A stretch of 20,636 nt of DNA from Chara braunii (Eukaryota; Streptophyta; Charophyceae; Charales; Characeae), in NCBI GenBank assembly GCA_003427395.1, contig BFEA01000266.1, forward strand, positions 1,524,123 to 1,544,758. The letters are read 5' to 3'. The translations under genes were made by a program, and so were the position numbers. Shown piece after piece: positions 1 to 9,408 of this stretch (its first letter is position 1; every line of letters begins with the position of its first letter). The notes beneath the pieces are model-generated. The model saw only the letters and a program-made list of their open reading frames with translations. It was not told the origin of the DNA and searched no databases.

Positions 1-68
<68 letters not shown>

Positions 69-203
69 CCATATATAGAGAGAGAGAGCTATATAGAGAC
101 ACAGATAGAGGGACACAGAGAGAGAGAGAGAGAGAAAGAGAAAGAGAGAGAGAGAGAGAGCTATATAGAGACAGAGAGATAGAGAGAAAGAGAGAGAGAG
201 CGC

Positions 204-252
<49 letters not shown>

Positions 253-329
253 GTAGAGCCAAATAGAGAGAGAGAGACAAGGAGTGAGACAAAGAAAGAT
301 GAGAAAGGGAGATAGAATGAGATAGAGAA
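1..329. repeat. (GA)n·(TC)n microsatellite
   Basis: Almost pure GA dinucleotide repeat, interrupted by short ATATA, GCTATATAGAGAC and AAAGAG variants. The purine-rich strand is the plus strand. A long mirror-symmetric polypurine tract of this kind can form triplex (H-) DNA in principle. The minus strand reads as an open Ser-Leu dipeptide repeat, which is a consequence of the dinucleotide and not a gene. Confidence 0.97.
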
Positions 330-583
330 CGCACCTTTTCTTTCCTCGATTTACAACTGTTGTTGGAAACAATGGCCCCGGCGACTTGGTTGATGATCTC
401 AAACCGCAATACGACGACGCGTGTCGCGACGCGCGAAAAGGGAGGTGTCGACGCATGAGAGGGCAAAACCGCGAATGGAGACGTGGGAGATTGCGACGCG
501 AAGGAGATGGCGAGCCGAGGGATATGGCGACGAGGGAGAGAGAGAGGAGCGAGCCAAACGGCGGGGGAGATGTCGACGACGCC

Positions 584-624
584 GACGAGATGGCTGTGTC
601 CCTCGGCGACGAGATGGCTGTGTC
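584..624 (+). repeat. 24-bp tandem duplication
   Basis: The 17-mer GACGAGATGGCTGTGTC occurs at 584 and again at 608. The 24-bp spacing would be eight codons if read, but nothing else supports translation. Confidence 0.85.
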
Positions 625-796
625 GCTGGCAAGGGCGGGTGGTCCGGGCGCGCGACGAGCATTTTCGGCCGTGAGGGTTGGCGACACCTGCGATTACCTG
701 CTGCTTCGGACGATTGCTCTGCCCACCTGCAAATTCGCGGAATGGTGCCACCGTCATTCGAATGACAGATACATCCGCGCGGGGCCCAAGAAACGA

Positions 797-935
797 AAGT
801 GGGCGGGAAAAGTCACGCCAGATGACGTGTTTGAACCGTCGATATCGTGGTCAAATCCGAGCGGGCCACGATAATCAAAAGTGGGCGGGAAAATTTGCGC
901 CAGATGATGCGTTGGGCCCGTCGATATCACGGTGA
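797..935 (+). repeat. 82-bp tandem repeat, two copies, with E2F-like sites
   Basis: Two copies start at about 797 and 879. Each begins with AAGTGGGCGGGAAAA and ends with a CCGTCGATATC block. GGCGGGAAA (near 802 and 884) matches the E2F consensus TTTSSCGC read on the other strand. The match is to a short consensus, so a regulatory role is only a possibility; no transcription unit is visible next to it. Confidence 0.7.
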
Positions 936-1505
936 AAAAAGGCGAGTCCTCTCGTAATCACGGCCCGCCCTCCCGCGACGGTTTCGGACCGTGCGATTTC
1001 GTGAGGAGGGTCCCTCAAAAAAGGTACCGCCTGATGTCACAGCCCCCCACGCGGCAGTACTTGCAGCGGGCAGTTGAAGGGCCCCTCAAGCCCCGCTCAC
1101 TGCACTCTCCGTTCTCCTGTCGGGCACCAATGGGGTTGGCTGTCACACCCGTTCGTTGGTGTCATTTCTTCCGTGTGCTGCCTTTGCGACGCGTCCGCCA
1201 TCGCTCGAAGTCACCTGCATCATATCGCAGGCCCCTTGCGCATCCAGGCCCTCGTTCTTCCAGCAATCGTCGATAGCCAGGGGCGCTAACAAAAACATCA
1301 CGCGACTGTAGACCTTGCGCGTCGTCCCGTTCGCGCTGTGCTTTCTTGTGTTGGCAGGAGGCGTTTGTCGACTCGCAGGTCAGTAAGAAGCCCACGCCCC
1401 CTGCTCGACCCCTTCACCATTTCAAGCCCCCACCTCTTCCCATTGCCCTTCCCCTCCTTCGACCGTGCAATTCTTGTTCTCTGCCACCACCTGCTCCGCC
1501 AATCA

Positions 1506-1640
1506 CGCGCGCACGATCTTGAGCGCACGACGCCCACCAATCACAACGACGGAAGACCCCATGCAGTGACACACGCTGACGTCATCATCTTGCACATGAC
1601 GTCAGTGACGGGCAATGGCTTGCGGCTTTCACAGTCATTG
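1506..1640 (+). repeat. Dispersed duplication, copy 1 (CRE-octamer block)
   Basis: A block containing CACGATCTTGAG, then TGACACACGCTGACGTCA at 1567, then a TTGCGGCTTTC element. It is repeated imperfectly about 490 bp downstream. The downstream flank GACCGCATCTGA (1804 here, 2151 in copy 2) is also shared, with a shift of 347 bp. Copy 1 is therefore longer by about 145 bp, close to the length of the 22-bp minisatellite it contains. Confidence 0.75.
1576..1605. promoter_or_regulatory. Paired CRE-type octamers (TGACGTCA x2)
   Basis: CTGACGTCAT (1576-1585) and ATGACGTCAG (1596-1605) are perfect 10-bp inverted repeats of each other. Each contains the self-palindromic octamer TGACGTCA, with centres 20 bp apart, about two helical turns. 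TGACGTCA is the classical CRE/C-box hybrid bound by bZIP proteins. No promoter or gene can be tied to the pair from the sequence. Confidence 0.5.
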
Positions 1641-1653
1641 GCCTCGAGTCTTG

Positions 1654-1785
1654 GCGTCCTCAACATCGCTTGTTTGTGTCCTCAAAATCACTTGTTGGCA
1701 TCCTCACCATCGGTTGTCGGCGTCCTCACCATCGCTTTTAGGCATCCTCACCATCGCTTGTTGGCGTCCTCAACATCGCCCTCTA
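1654..1785 (+). repeat. 22-bp minisatellite, six units
   Basis: Six consecutive 22-bp units of the form GCRTCCTCAMCATCGCTTGTTG, with the start of a seventh (about 1786-1800) and one stray unit near 1848-1870. The spacing is exact in all six. It sits inside copy 1 of the CRE-octamer duplication and is missing from copy 2. Confidence 0.92.
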
Positions 1786-1997
1786 GTCTTGGCGCCCTCC
1801 GTCGACCGCATCTGACGCGTGGAGAAAGTCGCATCGCCCTCGAGTCTTGACGTCCTCCACATCGCTTGTTGGCACACTTTCTTGGACCCTGGCTCGCGGG
1901 TCGTCTTCCCCCAGTCTACTTAGGATATCGCAATGCAGTCGGTCGTCCGAGTATTCTTCTACATCACCGCCAGCTCCGTCTATCACGCACGAGTCGA

Positions 1998-2175
1998 CAT
2001 GCGCGCGATCTTGAGTCCACGATGTCCGCAGCTCACAACCACGAAAGTTCCCTTCCACTGACACACGCTGACGTCACCATCTTGTGCATGACGTCTGGAA
2101 TTCGAAATGGCCTGCGGCTTTCGCAGTCAAGATCGTCGGATGCCTCCGACGACCGCATCTGATGCGTGGACGAAG
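1998..2175 (+). repeat. Dispersed duplication, copy 2
   Basis: This repeats the 1506-1830 block: GCGATCTTGAG, TGACACACGCTGACGTCA at 2059, GCCTGCGGCTTTCGCAGTCA, then GACCGCATCTGATGCGTGGA at 2151. It keeps one full TGACGTCA octamer (2069-2076) and a degenerate second one (TGACGTCT). It lacks the minisatellite and carries TCGGATGCCTCCGA at 2136, a one-mismatch relative of the dispersed palindrome. Confidence 0.75.
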
Positions 2176-2201
2176 TTTCATCGCCGTTGCTCCCTGGCGT
2201 C

Positions 2202-2344
2202 ATCAACGCTGCGATAACACATCACCCAATAGCCGTCAACACCGGAGACGTCAACTAAAAAACGCGTGTCGATCGACTTTAAGATCCCGTCCATCCATCT
2301 CCGGTGTTGACGTCTATCGGACGATCTGTTATCGCAGCGCTGAT
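2202..2344. repeat. Foldback element with about 47-bp inverted arms
   Basis: The left arm (2202-2248, starting ATCAACGCTGCGATAACA) and right arm (2298-2344, ending TGTTATCGCAGCGCTGAT) are imperfect inverted repeats of equal length. Both carry the inner block TCAACACCGGAGA or its complement, and a 49-bp spacer separates them. No target-site duplication is evident. It could be a MITE-like foldback or the trace of a local inverted duplication; the spacer has no recognisable content. Confidence 0.8.
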
Positions 2345-3100
2345 ACCTGGAAGCCTCACGACAAACGCGCACCTCCAACAGGAATCGCCCGTGTCGCACT
2401 CACAGCCAGCAGTGGCGAAGCCACCCATCTACAACGGTCAGCGACGATTCGTTGCGCAGAACGGATACCCATGGCGAATCCGAAACATCCCAGATTACCG
2501 CCGATCACGCTACATCCCACCGCCAAGGGCCAACTTTGAGCTCGTTTCCGATCGACTCGGTGATTGAACATGTCTATCGCAGTTGCGGACGACATCAGGA
2601 TTATTTTGTTGTTGTCTTGAACGTTCCCTGTCTCATCACCTGTTCTCGCACACGCAGCTAGCAATGAGGAACCGCCACGCAACCGGGCGCGAGACGCCGG
2701 ACACTCATCGACAACATTTTGAATATGGAACTAGCGCTCAGAAGTGCCATCGCGCCCACAGGAAAACTTCACAGCACCGCCGCCCATGCGGCAGCCCGTC
2801 CACTCGCCACGATTCATTTTGGGCGAACTCTGACGTGGACAATCCTCGCGACGATTGCAGTCTCGAAATCTGAGTTGAATGAGCGCACAATGACCTCGGG
2901 GAATGATCAGCTCTCGATCCACGCCGATCACATTTCGAGTCCAATTAATCGCAACCTTGTTTTCCATAGCAGCTTAGAAAGGCATTCTCGGGATTGCAGC
3001 GAGAGTGAGAGAGTGCTGTTCGTGCCACTTGTTCCGGATGGAGTTCGGATTCATCCGATCTCGGGATGAAGGTAATTGTAGATGTCATTTGCGATGCCAG
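2345..3100. other. Stretch with no recognisable gene
   Basis: Short frames on both strands show no domain or conserved motif. The only notable element is the palindrome TCGGATTCATCCGA at 3045-3058, the first full member of the family described separately. Confidence 0.55.
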
Positions 3101-3103
3101 TGG

Positions 3104-3466
3104 TTGGATGACTATGCCCTCCTTACATCCGACCCATTGTTTTCACACAACGTCCCCCCATCGAGAGTCTTGAGGCGACCCCTTGTCCATGACAACCCGC
3201 CACTCATGACTTTTGTCGGTGTTCTTTGTCTCCCACGAGGGGTTATGCAATTCTCAGGCTGGACGTTTTTGTTCCGCCTCACTACGGAACGTGTGATGTA
3301 GTTTGGATGAATCCGAACCACAACCCTCGGCTCGTGGGAAGTCTCAACGGGAACCGCATCCCTCCGATGTCTCAGTGGAAGGGACAACGACGGCACAGGG
3401 GATCGCTTTCGAAGTAAACATCTCAAGAAATCATGACTCCGATAGCTCCCAATCTCCTTTTGCCTT
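3104..3466 (+). repeat. Degenerate leading copy of the 363-bp satellite
   Basis: From about 3210 on, the sequence follows the satellite unit with many changes: CTTTTGTCGGTGTT, GGGGTTATGCAA, AACGTGTGATGTAG, TTGGATGAATCCGA (3303-3316), then TTTTGCCTTCGTTTGTAGCT leading into the first full unit. The first hundred bases are too diverged to align by eye. Confidence 0.6.
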
Positions 3467-4555
3467 CGTTTGTAGCTCGGATGAATCCGAACCACAACCA
3501 CAGACGACTGACGGACGACAGTCGTGGCTTTTGTCAGTGTTTATTTGTTCCGCATTGGGTTGTCCAATACTCACACAGGACTTATAAGTTCCACGTCACT
3601 CCTAAACGTGTGATATAGCTTGGATCAATCTGAACCACATCCCTCATCGCATCGGGAGTCTCGAGGTGAGTATCACCCCTAGTGACGGAAGGTCTCATCA
3701 GGAAAGGAAAACGGCGGCACACGCCACGCATCCTGAATGCAACATACAATAACCGATGGTGGGCACTCATGTGCATTCATCCGAACCACGGATGGTCGCA
3801 CGACAACCCATTTAATCTGCTTTCGCCTTCGTTTGTAGCTCCAATGAATCCGAACCACAACCACATACGACTGACGGACGACAGTCGTGGCTTTTGTAAG
3901 TGTTTATTTATTCCGTATTGGGTTATGCAATACTCGCACAGGACTTGTAAGTTCCACATCACTCCTAAACGTGTGATATAGCTTGGATCAATCCGAACCA
4001 CATCCCTCATTGCATCGGGAGTCACGAGGTGAATATCACGCCCAGTGACGGAAGGTCTCATCAGGAAAGGAAAACGGCGGCACACGCCACGCATCCTGAA
4101 TGGAACATACAATAACCGAAGGTGGACACTCATGTGCATTAATCTGAGCCACGGATGGTCGCACGACAACCCTTTTAATCTGCTTTTGCCTTCGTTTGTA
4201 GCTCGGATGAATCCGAACCACAACCACAGACGATCGACGGACGGCAGTCGTGGCTTTTGTCAGTGTTTATTTATTCCGCATTGGGTTGTGCAATACTCAC
4301 ACAGGACTTATAAGTTTCGCGTCACTCCTAAACGTGTGATATAGCTCGGATCAATCCGAACCACATCCGTCATCGCATCGGGAGTCCCGAGGTGAGTGTC
4401 ACGCCCAGTGACGGAATGTCTCATCGGGAAAGGAAAACGGCGGCACACGCCACGCATCCTGAATGCAACATACAGTAACCGATGGTGGGCACTCATGTGC
4501 ATTAATTCGAGCCACGGATGGTTGCACGACAACCGATTTAATGTCTATCTTTCCG
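3467..4555 (+). repeat. 363-bp satellite, three full units
   Basis: The anchor CGTTTGTAGCT begins at 3467 and 3830, with a shortened CGTTTGTA at 4193; the array is left at 4556, so the period is 363 bp each time. Each unit has the order TCGGATGAATCCGAACC, ACAGTCGTGGCTTTTGT, CACAGGACTT, AAACGTGTGATATAGC, a second palindrome TTGGATCAATCCGAACC about 143 bp after the first, GGAAAGGAAAACGGCGG, then GTGCATTCATCCGAACC. Units differ mainly by point changes. Although 363 is divisible by three, the frames are broken and no protein family is recognisable. Confidence 0.95.
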
Positions 4556-4696
4556 GGGCGGTTGCTCGGATTGATCCGAACCACGGATTGGTAGGCTTGG
4601 ATGAGCTTCTGTCTAGGACTTCTGTTGGCGGGTGGCTCGGATTGATCCGAACCTCCGATCCGGGGCGGTGCGGTAGGCTTGAATGAGCTTCTGTCT
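4556..4696 (+). repeat. Two-copy 71/82-bp repeat with palindromes
   Basis: GCTCGGATTGATCCGAACC occurs at 4564 and 4635, each followed by GTAGGCTTG(G/A)ATGAGCTTCTGTCT and CACTTCTGTT-like sequence. The second copy is about 11 bp longer because of an insert around CCGGGGCGGTGCG. The unit differs from the 363-bp satellite except for the shared palindrome. Confidence 0.88.
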
Positions 4697-5200
4697 TGCA
4701 CTTCTGTTCAGCTCGTGTTCAGAATGACCGTGGTAGGTAGAGTGTGTGCTTTCATGGCTCTGCGAAAAGTACTTATCATGTCGACTGTGTGAAAACGTCT
4801 TCTGTAGATGACGCGGTGTAATGTGGTTGTCTGGCGTCGGTGTGCTGTTCCGTTTGACGAGGGTCCTCCGACTGTTCTGTCCGTCTCAATGTGCTTTACG
4901 GCGTGGGTTTTGATAATTTTAGGAAATTCCGCCTCTGCTCTGGAACGGGTCCCTGCGTGACTTANAGAAAACACTCCATTGGCTTGGTGAACTTCTGATT
5001 GGTGACCTTCTGCAAGGGCTTTGCAATGNGACGGGGAAAGATNTTTTTTTTNGACGATTTCCGATTGACNGNCTTCTGTAAGGGCTTCNCCGACAAAAAN
5101 GTGTANGTCGTTACAGCTGGGTGTGGGCCTCGTAGGGGAAATTATCGTTCACCGACATTGTTTACGACGGTCTCCTCTTCCGTATGTNTATNCATGTGTT
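4697..5200. other. Stretch with no recognisable gene, N-containing
   Basis: It contains a weak two-copy motif: GATTGGTGACCTTCTGCAAGG near 4998, and a variant with N bases near 5062. From 4965 on, single N bases are scattered through the sequence. No convincing coding region is visible. Confidence 0.5.
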
Positions 5201-6194
5201 NGNGTTGTGTANGGAGTTTAATGTNGTCGAGTCCTTCGACAANCATCGACATGACACCCGAGAAGCACATGCGCTTAGNGAAACCCTTTCCACCTTGTGC
5301 GAGATCNTTGNNGCATCATGACGGTCNAACGTGGATCGACGATGCACCCGAGGACGACTTCGAGGACGACCCATGGACGANCATCGTCCCTTACATGAAC
5401 CGGCATCTCGACGAATGGAACGAAAATGANTGGAAGACGATGGAGNGTTCCTGCCCATGGGCAAGCCATTACATGTTTGCCAACATGTTGGAGTTCNGGA
5501 GCCTCATTGCACTGCCTGCTNGTNTCNTCCATCGAAAGACCCTGGACGATAAGNNTAAACNGGTCCGCTTCCGTACCAGCTTCAGACGTCGCCTNCACTG
5601 CGAGTGTATCACATCTTCGCCACGAACTTGGGGAAGTTNNCAGAAGCAAGANTTNGTGGACTGCNCTCGTCATTNTTCATTCTTGGAACACTACCCACCC
5701 NGTTGCGNAGGGACTTCTCCACAAGCTCTGTCGTACTGTTGTGTGCGGTTGACGGATGTCCTTTCGCCAGAGTGGTATGTGTGGCTTCTTCAAGCAAAAG
5801 CGGGAAACTTGTNGATNCAGTTGTGCTTGTGTNACGCAACGAGATGGTGCTTCAGGGATCNAGGTTCAAGGCGGTCATGTCTCGCCCAGATGTAGATGGG
5901 CGGTCAGACTTGGTGAGAGCAGGTCAGGTGAGAGTTTTTCTGTCATTGTGGGATGATGTGGAAAAGAAGGTGTCTGAAATACGTGACTGTATAGGGAATT
6001 CCTTAGCACGACGAGTAGGGTTTGTCAGGATGAAATACATGTCAGTGTTTTCGGAGAAGGCAACAGTCGACGAGCCGCAGATCCATGTTTATGGATCATC
6101 TATAAATGCTATGTATGGCTTTCATTCACGACCTCGTCCGCGGGAAACCCCGTATGTCACAAGATACGGACGTGTGGTCAGACCTTGTGTTTAA
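5201..6194 (+). pseudogene. Unrecognised coding remnant, N-rich, frame-broken
   Basis: Two plus-strand frames look protein-like but belong to no family I recognise. The first (about 5230-5600) has an acidic stretch DDAPEDDFEDDPW and a segment ending SHYMFANMLEF. The second, in another frame (about 5559-6194), includes RAGQVRVFLSLWDDVEKKV and YGSSINAMYGFHSRPRPRE and ends at a stop at 6192-6194. The frame change near 5555-5600 falls where single N bases are dense, so it could be an intron, a sequence error or decay. Dozens of N bases prevent a reliable translation. A multi-copy repeat-family gene is possible. Confidence 0.3.
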
Positions 6195-6512
6195 GGGAAA
6201 AGGAGACTCCCTCATGACGACTAAAGTTGACATCGGCGTTGTTGCATTTGAACTAGCACTGCTGACTTGCGAAGGCGACGTTCTATAAGTGTTTCGGATT
6301 CATCCCAATCATCAATCAGATACACGCGGGTGCACCCAACGTTGAAGGCGATGCATGAAGACTTCCCCAAGGACGATCCTTGGCCAAACAACAACCCGTC
6401 GGATTCTGTATGTGCAACTCAAGAACTACAGACCATCGAGTTTATATTCTTGCACGCCTTCGAGGCAAACGACGCTTCCAAACAGTCCGCCGCCCTCTAG
6501 ATCATCTGGTAC

Positions 6513-7115
6513 TGCCATGAAATGTGGTGCCCCTGTCCGTCGCCCTCTGTGCAATAGCCGCTGCATGGTAGAAAGTGACATGAGCGGCAACGGCCGACGC
6601 TGCAATCATGCATGTCCACCAGAGCATCTTGTGTCTCGAATCCATCCGAAATCGCCGGCTGCACAACCGTTTTCATTCTCATCCCCGCAAAAGTCATCTT
6701 CTTCCCTTGACACCCGCGGAAAGAAACTCCTCTTTGCGTCAATACGCTGCATATGGGCCGATGATAAGCAGCCGCGCAGAATGCATAGCTCGTCCCGATT
6801 GCAAAATCGTCGGGTCTTTTTCTCGCGACGGCGAAGGCTCGTGATCACCCCCAGCGACGGCGACGATGGTTTTTGGATTGGATGCCATGAAATAAGGTGC
6901 CATGTTCGTTGCCCTCTGTGCAACAGCCACTGCCAGGCTGAAAGTGACTGAGCGATGCTGGCCGACGCTGCAATTGATCTTGTCCGGCATGTCATCTTGT
7001 GTCTCGGATCCATCCGAAGTTTCGGGCCGCTCGAACTTGTTCCTTCTCGTCACCGAATGTTCAACACCTGCACAGAAGACAAAAAAACTTCCCGATTCGA
7101 ACATCGTCGGGTCAT
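6513..7115 (+). repeat. About 369-bp tandem repeat, one full and one partial copy
   Basis: TGCCATGAAAT...GGTGCC begins at 6513 and 6883. CCCTCTGTGCAA, GCCGACGCTGCAAT and ATCTTGTGTCTCGRATCCATCCGAA follow in both copies (palindromes at 6636 and 7004). The offset is 368-370 bp. The second copy runs into the 276-bp array, whose first unit shares the motif ATCGTCGGGTC with the end of unit one (near 6808 and 7102), so the arrays appear nested. Confidence 0.8.
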
Positions 7116-8180
7116 CGCGTTGTCGACTCCCACATGATGATTACCGTGAACAGCGGCATGATGGCAGGTCCGCCTCTCCGATGTGGGTCTAACGGTGGAT
7201 TGGGTCAAATTTGCTCTCAAAGATCCACACCACAGAGGGGGGTCAGCAATCGATTACTGCTTGTTTGTAAAACATCATATGATGTGTCGATACAACCGAC
7301 ATTCAGAACTGGTCGGTGAGCATCTGGTGCTACGCCAAAAAGTTCGTCATGGGGCTGCAATATTCCCCCGCGATTGTTCAATTTGGGGTTCTCGCGTCAT
7401 AGACTCCCTTATGATGACTACAATAAACAGCGGCAGGGTAGCAGGTCCCATTCTCCGATATGGATCTCACAGTGGAGTGCAAAACTCTGCTCTCAAAGAT
7501 CCAGACCAGGAAAGGGGGCCAGCTATCAACCATTGCTTGCTTGTAAAACATCATATGAAATGTCGACACAACCGACATTCACAACTGGACGGTGAGCATC
7601 TGGTGCTACGCCAAAAAGTTCGTCATGCGGCCGCTATATTCCCCCGCAGTTGCTCATTTTCGGGTTCTCGCGTCATAGACTCGCTTATGATGACTACAGT
7701 TAACAGCGGCAGGGTAGCAGGTCCCCTTCTCCGATATGGATCTCACGGTGGAGTGCGNAACTCTGCTCTCAAAGATCCAGACCGGGAAAGGGGGCCAACT
7801 ATCAACCACTGCTTGNTTGTAAAACATCATATGATGTGTTGATACAGCNGACATTCGGAACTGGTCGGTGAGCATCTGGTGCTACGCCAAAAAGTTCGTC
7901 ATGCGGCCGTGATATTCCTCCGCAATTGCTCATTTTCGGGTTCCCGCGTTATAGATTCCCTTATGATGACTAAAGTTAACAGCGGCAGGGTAGCAGGTCC
8001 CCTTCTCCGATATGGATCTCACGGTGGAGTGCGGAACTCTGCTCTCAAAGATCCATACCGGGAAAGGGGGCCAGCTATCAACCACTGCTTGATCGTAAGG
8101 CATCATATGATCTGTCCATTACATCGACATTCGAAACTGTTTGGTGAGCATCTGGTGCTACGCCAACAATTTCCGAACAA
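7116..8180 (+). repeat. 276-bp tandem array, four units
   Basis: The units begin at 7116, 7393, 7669 and 7945 (CGCGTYRTAGA-type starts). The period is 277 then exactly 276. Each contains ATGATGAC, AACAGCGGCAGGGTAGCAGGTCC, CTCTGCTCTCAAAGATCCA, AAAACATCATATGA, CGACATTC and GAGCATCTGGTGCTACGCCAA. Because 276 is 92 codons, one frame stays open through most of the array (7183-7842 and 7879-8370), broken by a TGA at 7840-7842. Differences between units change amino acids freely, so I read it as a satellite and not a repeat protein. Confidence 0.93.
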
Positions 8181-8436
8181 GACCGCAAGGTTCCCTAAGA
8201 GTGTTTTTGCCACCCCACAACACAGACCGCTGACTGTTTGGCACTGCGAGAAGGTTGTCAATTTCTTACGACGCGGAAGACTCGTGATCACTTCCGTCGT
8301 CCGTATGCATGCTGATGGTGCTCGGCATTGCATACATGACTCACTGGTGGTGTATGCTGCAATGGTCTAAATCTCACGGGATTTAAGTGTCTCGGATGCA
8401 TCCGACATAAGAACCTGTGACCATGCGGACTTGCCA
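8181..8436. other. Array-flanking sequence with a perfect palindrome
   Basis: It shares GACGCGGAAGACTCGTGATCAC (near 8268) with GACGGCGAAGGCTCGTGATCAC (near 6825), so part of the pre-array sequence recurs after the array. TCGGATGCATCCGA at 8392-8405 is the only fully self-complementary 14-mer of the palindrome family. Confidence 0.6.
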
Positions 8437-8740
8437 ATATTTACCTGCATCATTGTATCCGATTCATCCGAGTCTAAAACCAGTTACATATTTGCACACC
8501 CGCAATTTCTACAGCATGTCTGATCGGTGACGGGCAAGGCTTGTAGTCCGGTTGAAGGCTGGCTGTGCACGTCTAATGTCAAGTCCGATATTTGCCTGCG
8601 TCGTTGCGTTGGATTCATCCGACTCTAAAGTATCTTACATACTTGCGGGCCCGCCATTTCTACAGCATACATGTGAAATCGGTGAGGGTGAAGGCTTGTC
8701 GCCCGGTTCAAGGATGGCTATGCATTGTCTTTTTGTTTCG
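8437..8740 (+). repeat. 151-bp tandem repeat, two copies
   Basis: ATATTTACCTGCATCATTG at 8437 and ATATTTGCCTGCGTCGTTG at 8588 start two copies. Each continues with a palindrome (8458-8471 and 8609-8622), TCTAAA, CTTACATA-like sequence, a CCGCMATTTCTACAGCAT block and CGGTGA followed by AAGGCTTGT. The copies are clearly diverged. Confidence 0.85.
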
Positions 8741-8871
8741 TTGCGCTGCCCTCTCTAGTGCTCCGCAACTGGCGGGCGCATCTCTGTCGCTTTATCATTG
8801 CAAAAGTCCAACTACTGTCTCGGCTGCGATTTGGGTCAACGTCTGTTGCTCTGCTCACAGGGAAAAGTGGA

Positions 8872-9390
8872 ATGCTTCACTGGTGTGATACGACGACGGT
8901 CGATCAAGACTTCCCTCCCACGCCAGCTTGCCTTCCGTTACGTTTTCGACAGGAATTGGCTGGGAAGGGATTGGTTATGGGCATTGGAGTTCCGAGCAGT
9001 GCCGATAGTACTTCTTCCCGGCTCGAGCCATGTGCTTCCTCTGGAAAACGGTCACGTGACTCAAACACTCGGCATCGACGGAAGAGAACACAGTTGTCCA
9101 CCTCCACCGCGCATTCGTACATCTGTCGTGACGTGCTCGAAGACCACAAAAACTCTAGAAGTGGGGACCAGTTTCTTAGTGTCGATTGTACATCTAGAGT
9201 CTCTTCAGCATGTTCTGAAATAACCGACGCTGGGATGTCGAGCTCCATACCCGAGGGGAATCTCGGTGACTGTAGTTATAGTGGGACGGAGTACGTGTAT
9301 AGTGCGAACAACTGCACTACTGCTGGTTCTTTCTTGGGAGTTGCCGATGGGGGTGATAGGGTTTCCTCGTCTACCCCTCCGCAGTGCTAG
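8872..9390 (+). pseudogene. Possible N-terminal extension of the DUF7869-like gene
   Basis: An open frame in the same phase as the downstream N-terminal half, ending in a TAG at 9388-9390 just 18 bases before the next ATG. It is rich in Ser, Thr and Asp with a basic patch (GKRSRDSNTRHRRKRTQ) that could be a nuclear localisation signal; no domain is recognisable. I chose the first in-frame ATG at 8872; another lies at 8977. A splice-acceptor-like CTCTGCTCACAG precedes the first. It may be the disordered N terminus of the same protein cut by a nonsense mutation, or unrelated open sequence. Confidence 0.35.
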
Positions 9391-9408
9391 GAGAGTCAAG
9401 GACCGTCC

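Larger units (their letters stand above)
330..1505. other. GC-rich stretch with no recognisable gene
   Basis: Several overlapping arginine- and serine-rich frames are open here on both strands. None shows a domain, and their composition follows from GC-rich, CGA-rich DNA. The stretch contains a 24-bp duplication and an 82-bp tandem repeat, listed separately. I see no convincing coding region, RNA gene or splice structure. Confidence 0.6.

Noticed and set aside
203-757. Minus-strand open frame ending in a long Ser-Leu dipeptide repeat
   Set aside because: The frame is produced by the (TC)n microsatellite and adjacent GC-rich DNA; no domain and no credible start.
386-1276. Overlapping Arg-rich plus-strand frames
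   Set aside because: Several frames are open at once on both strands, composition-driven, with no motif and with tandem repeats inside.
3467-4555. Possible CRISPR array
   Set aside because: The units are 363 bp and repetitive over their whole length, with no short repeat/unique spacer alternation; the context is eukaryotic.
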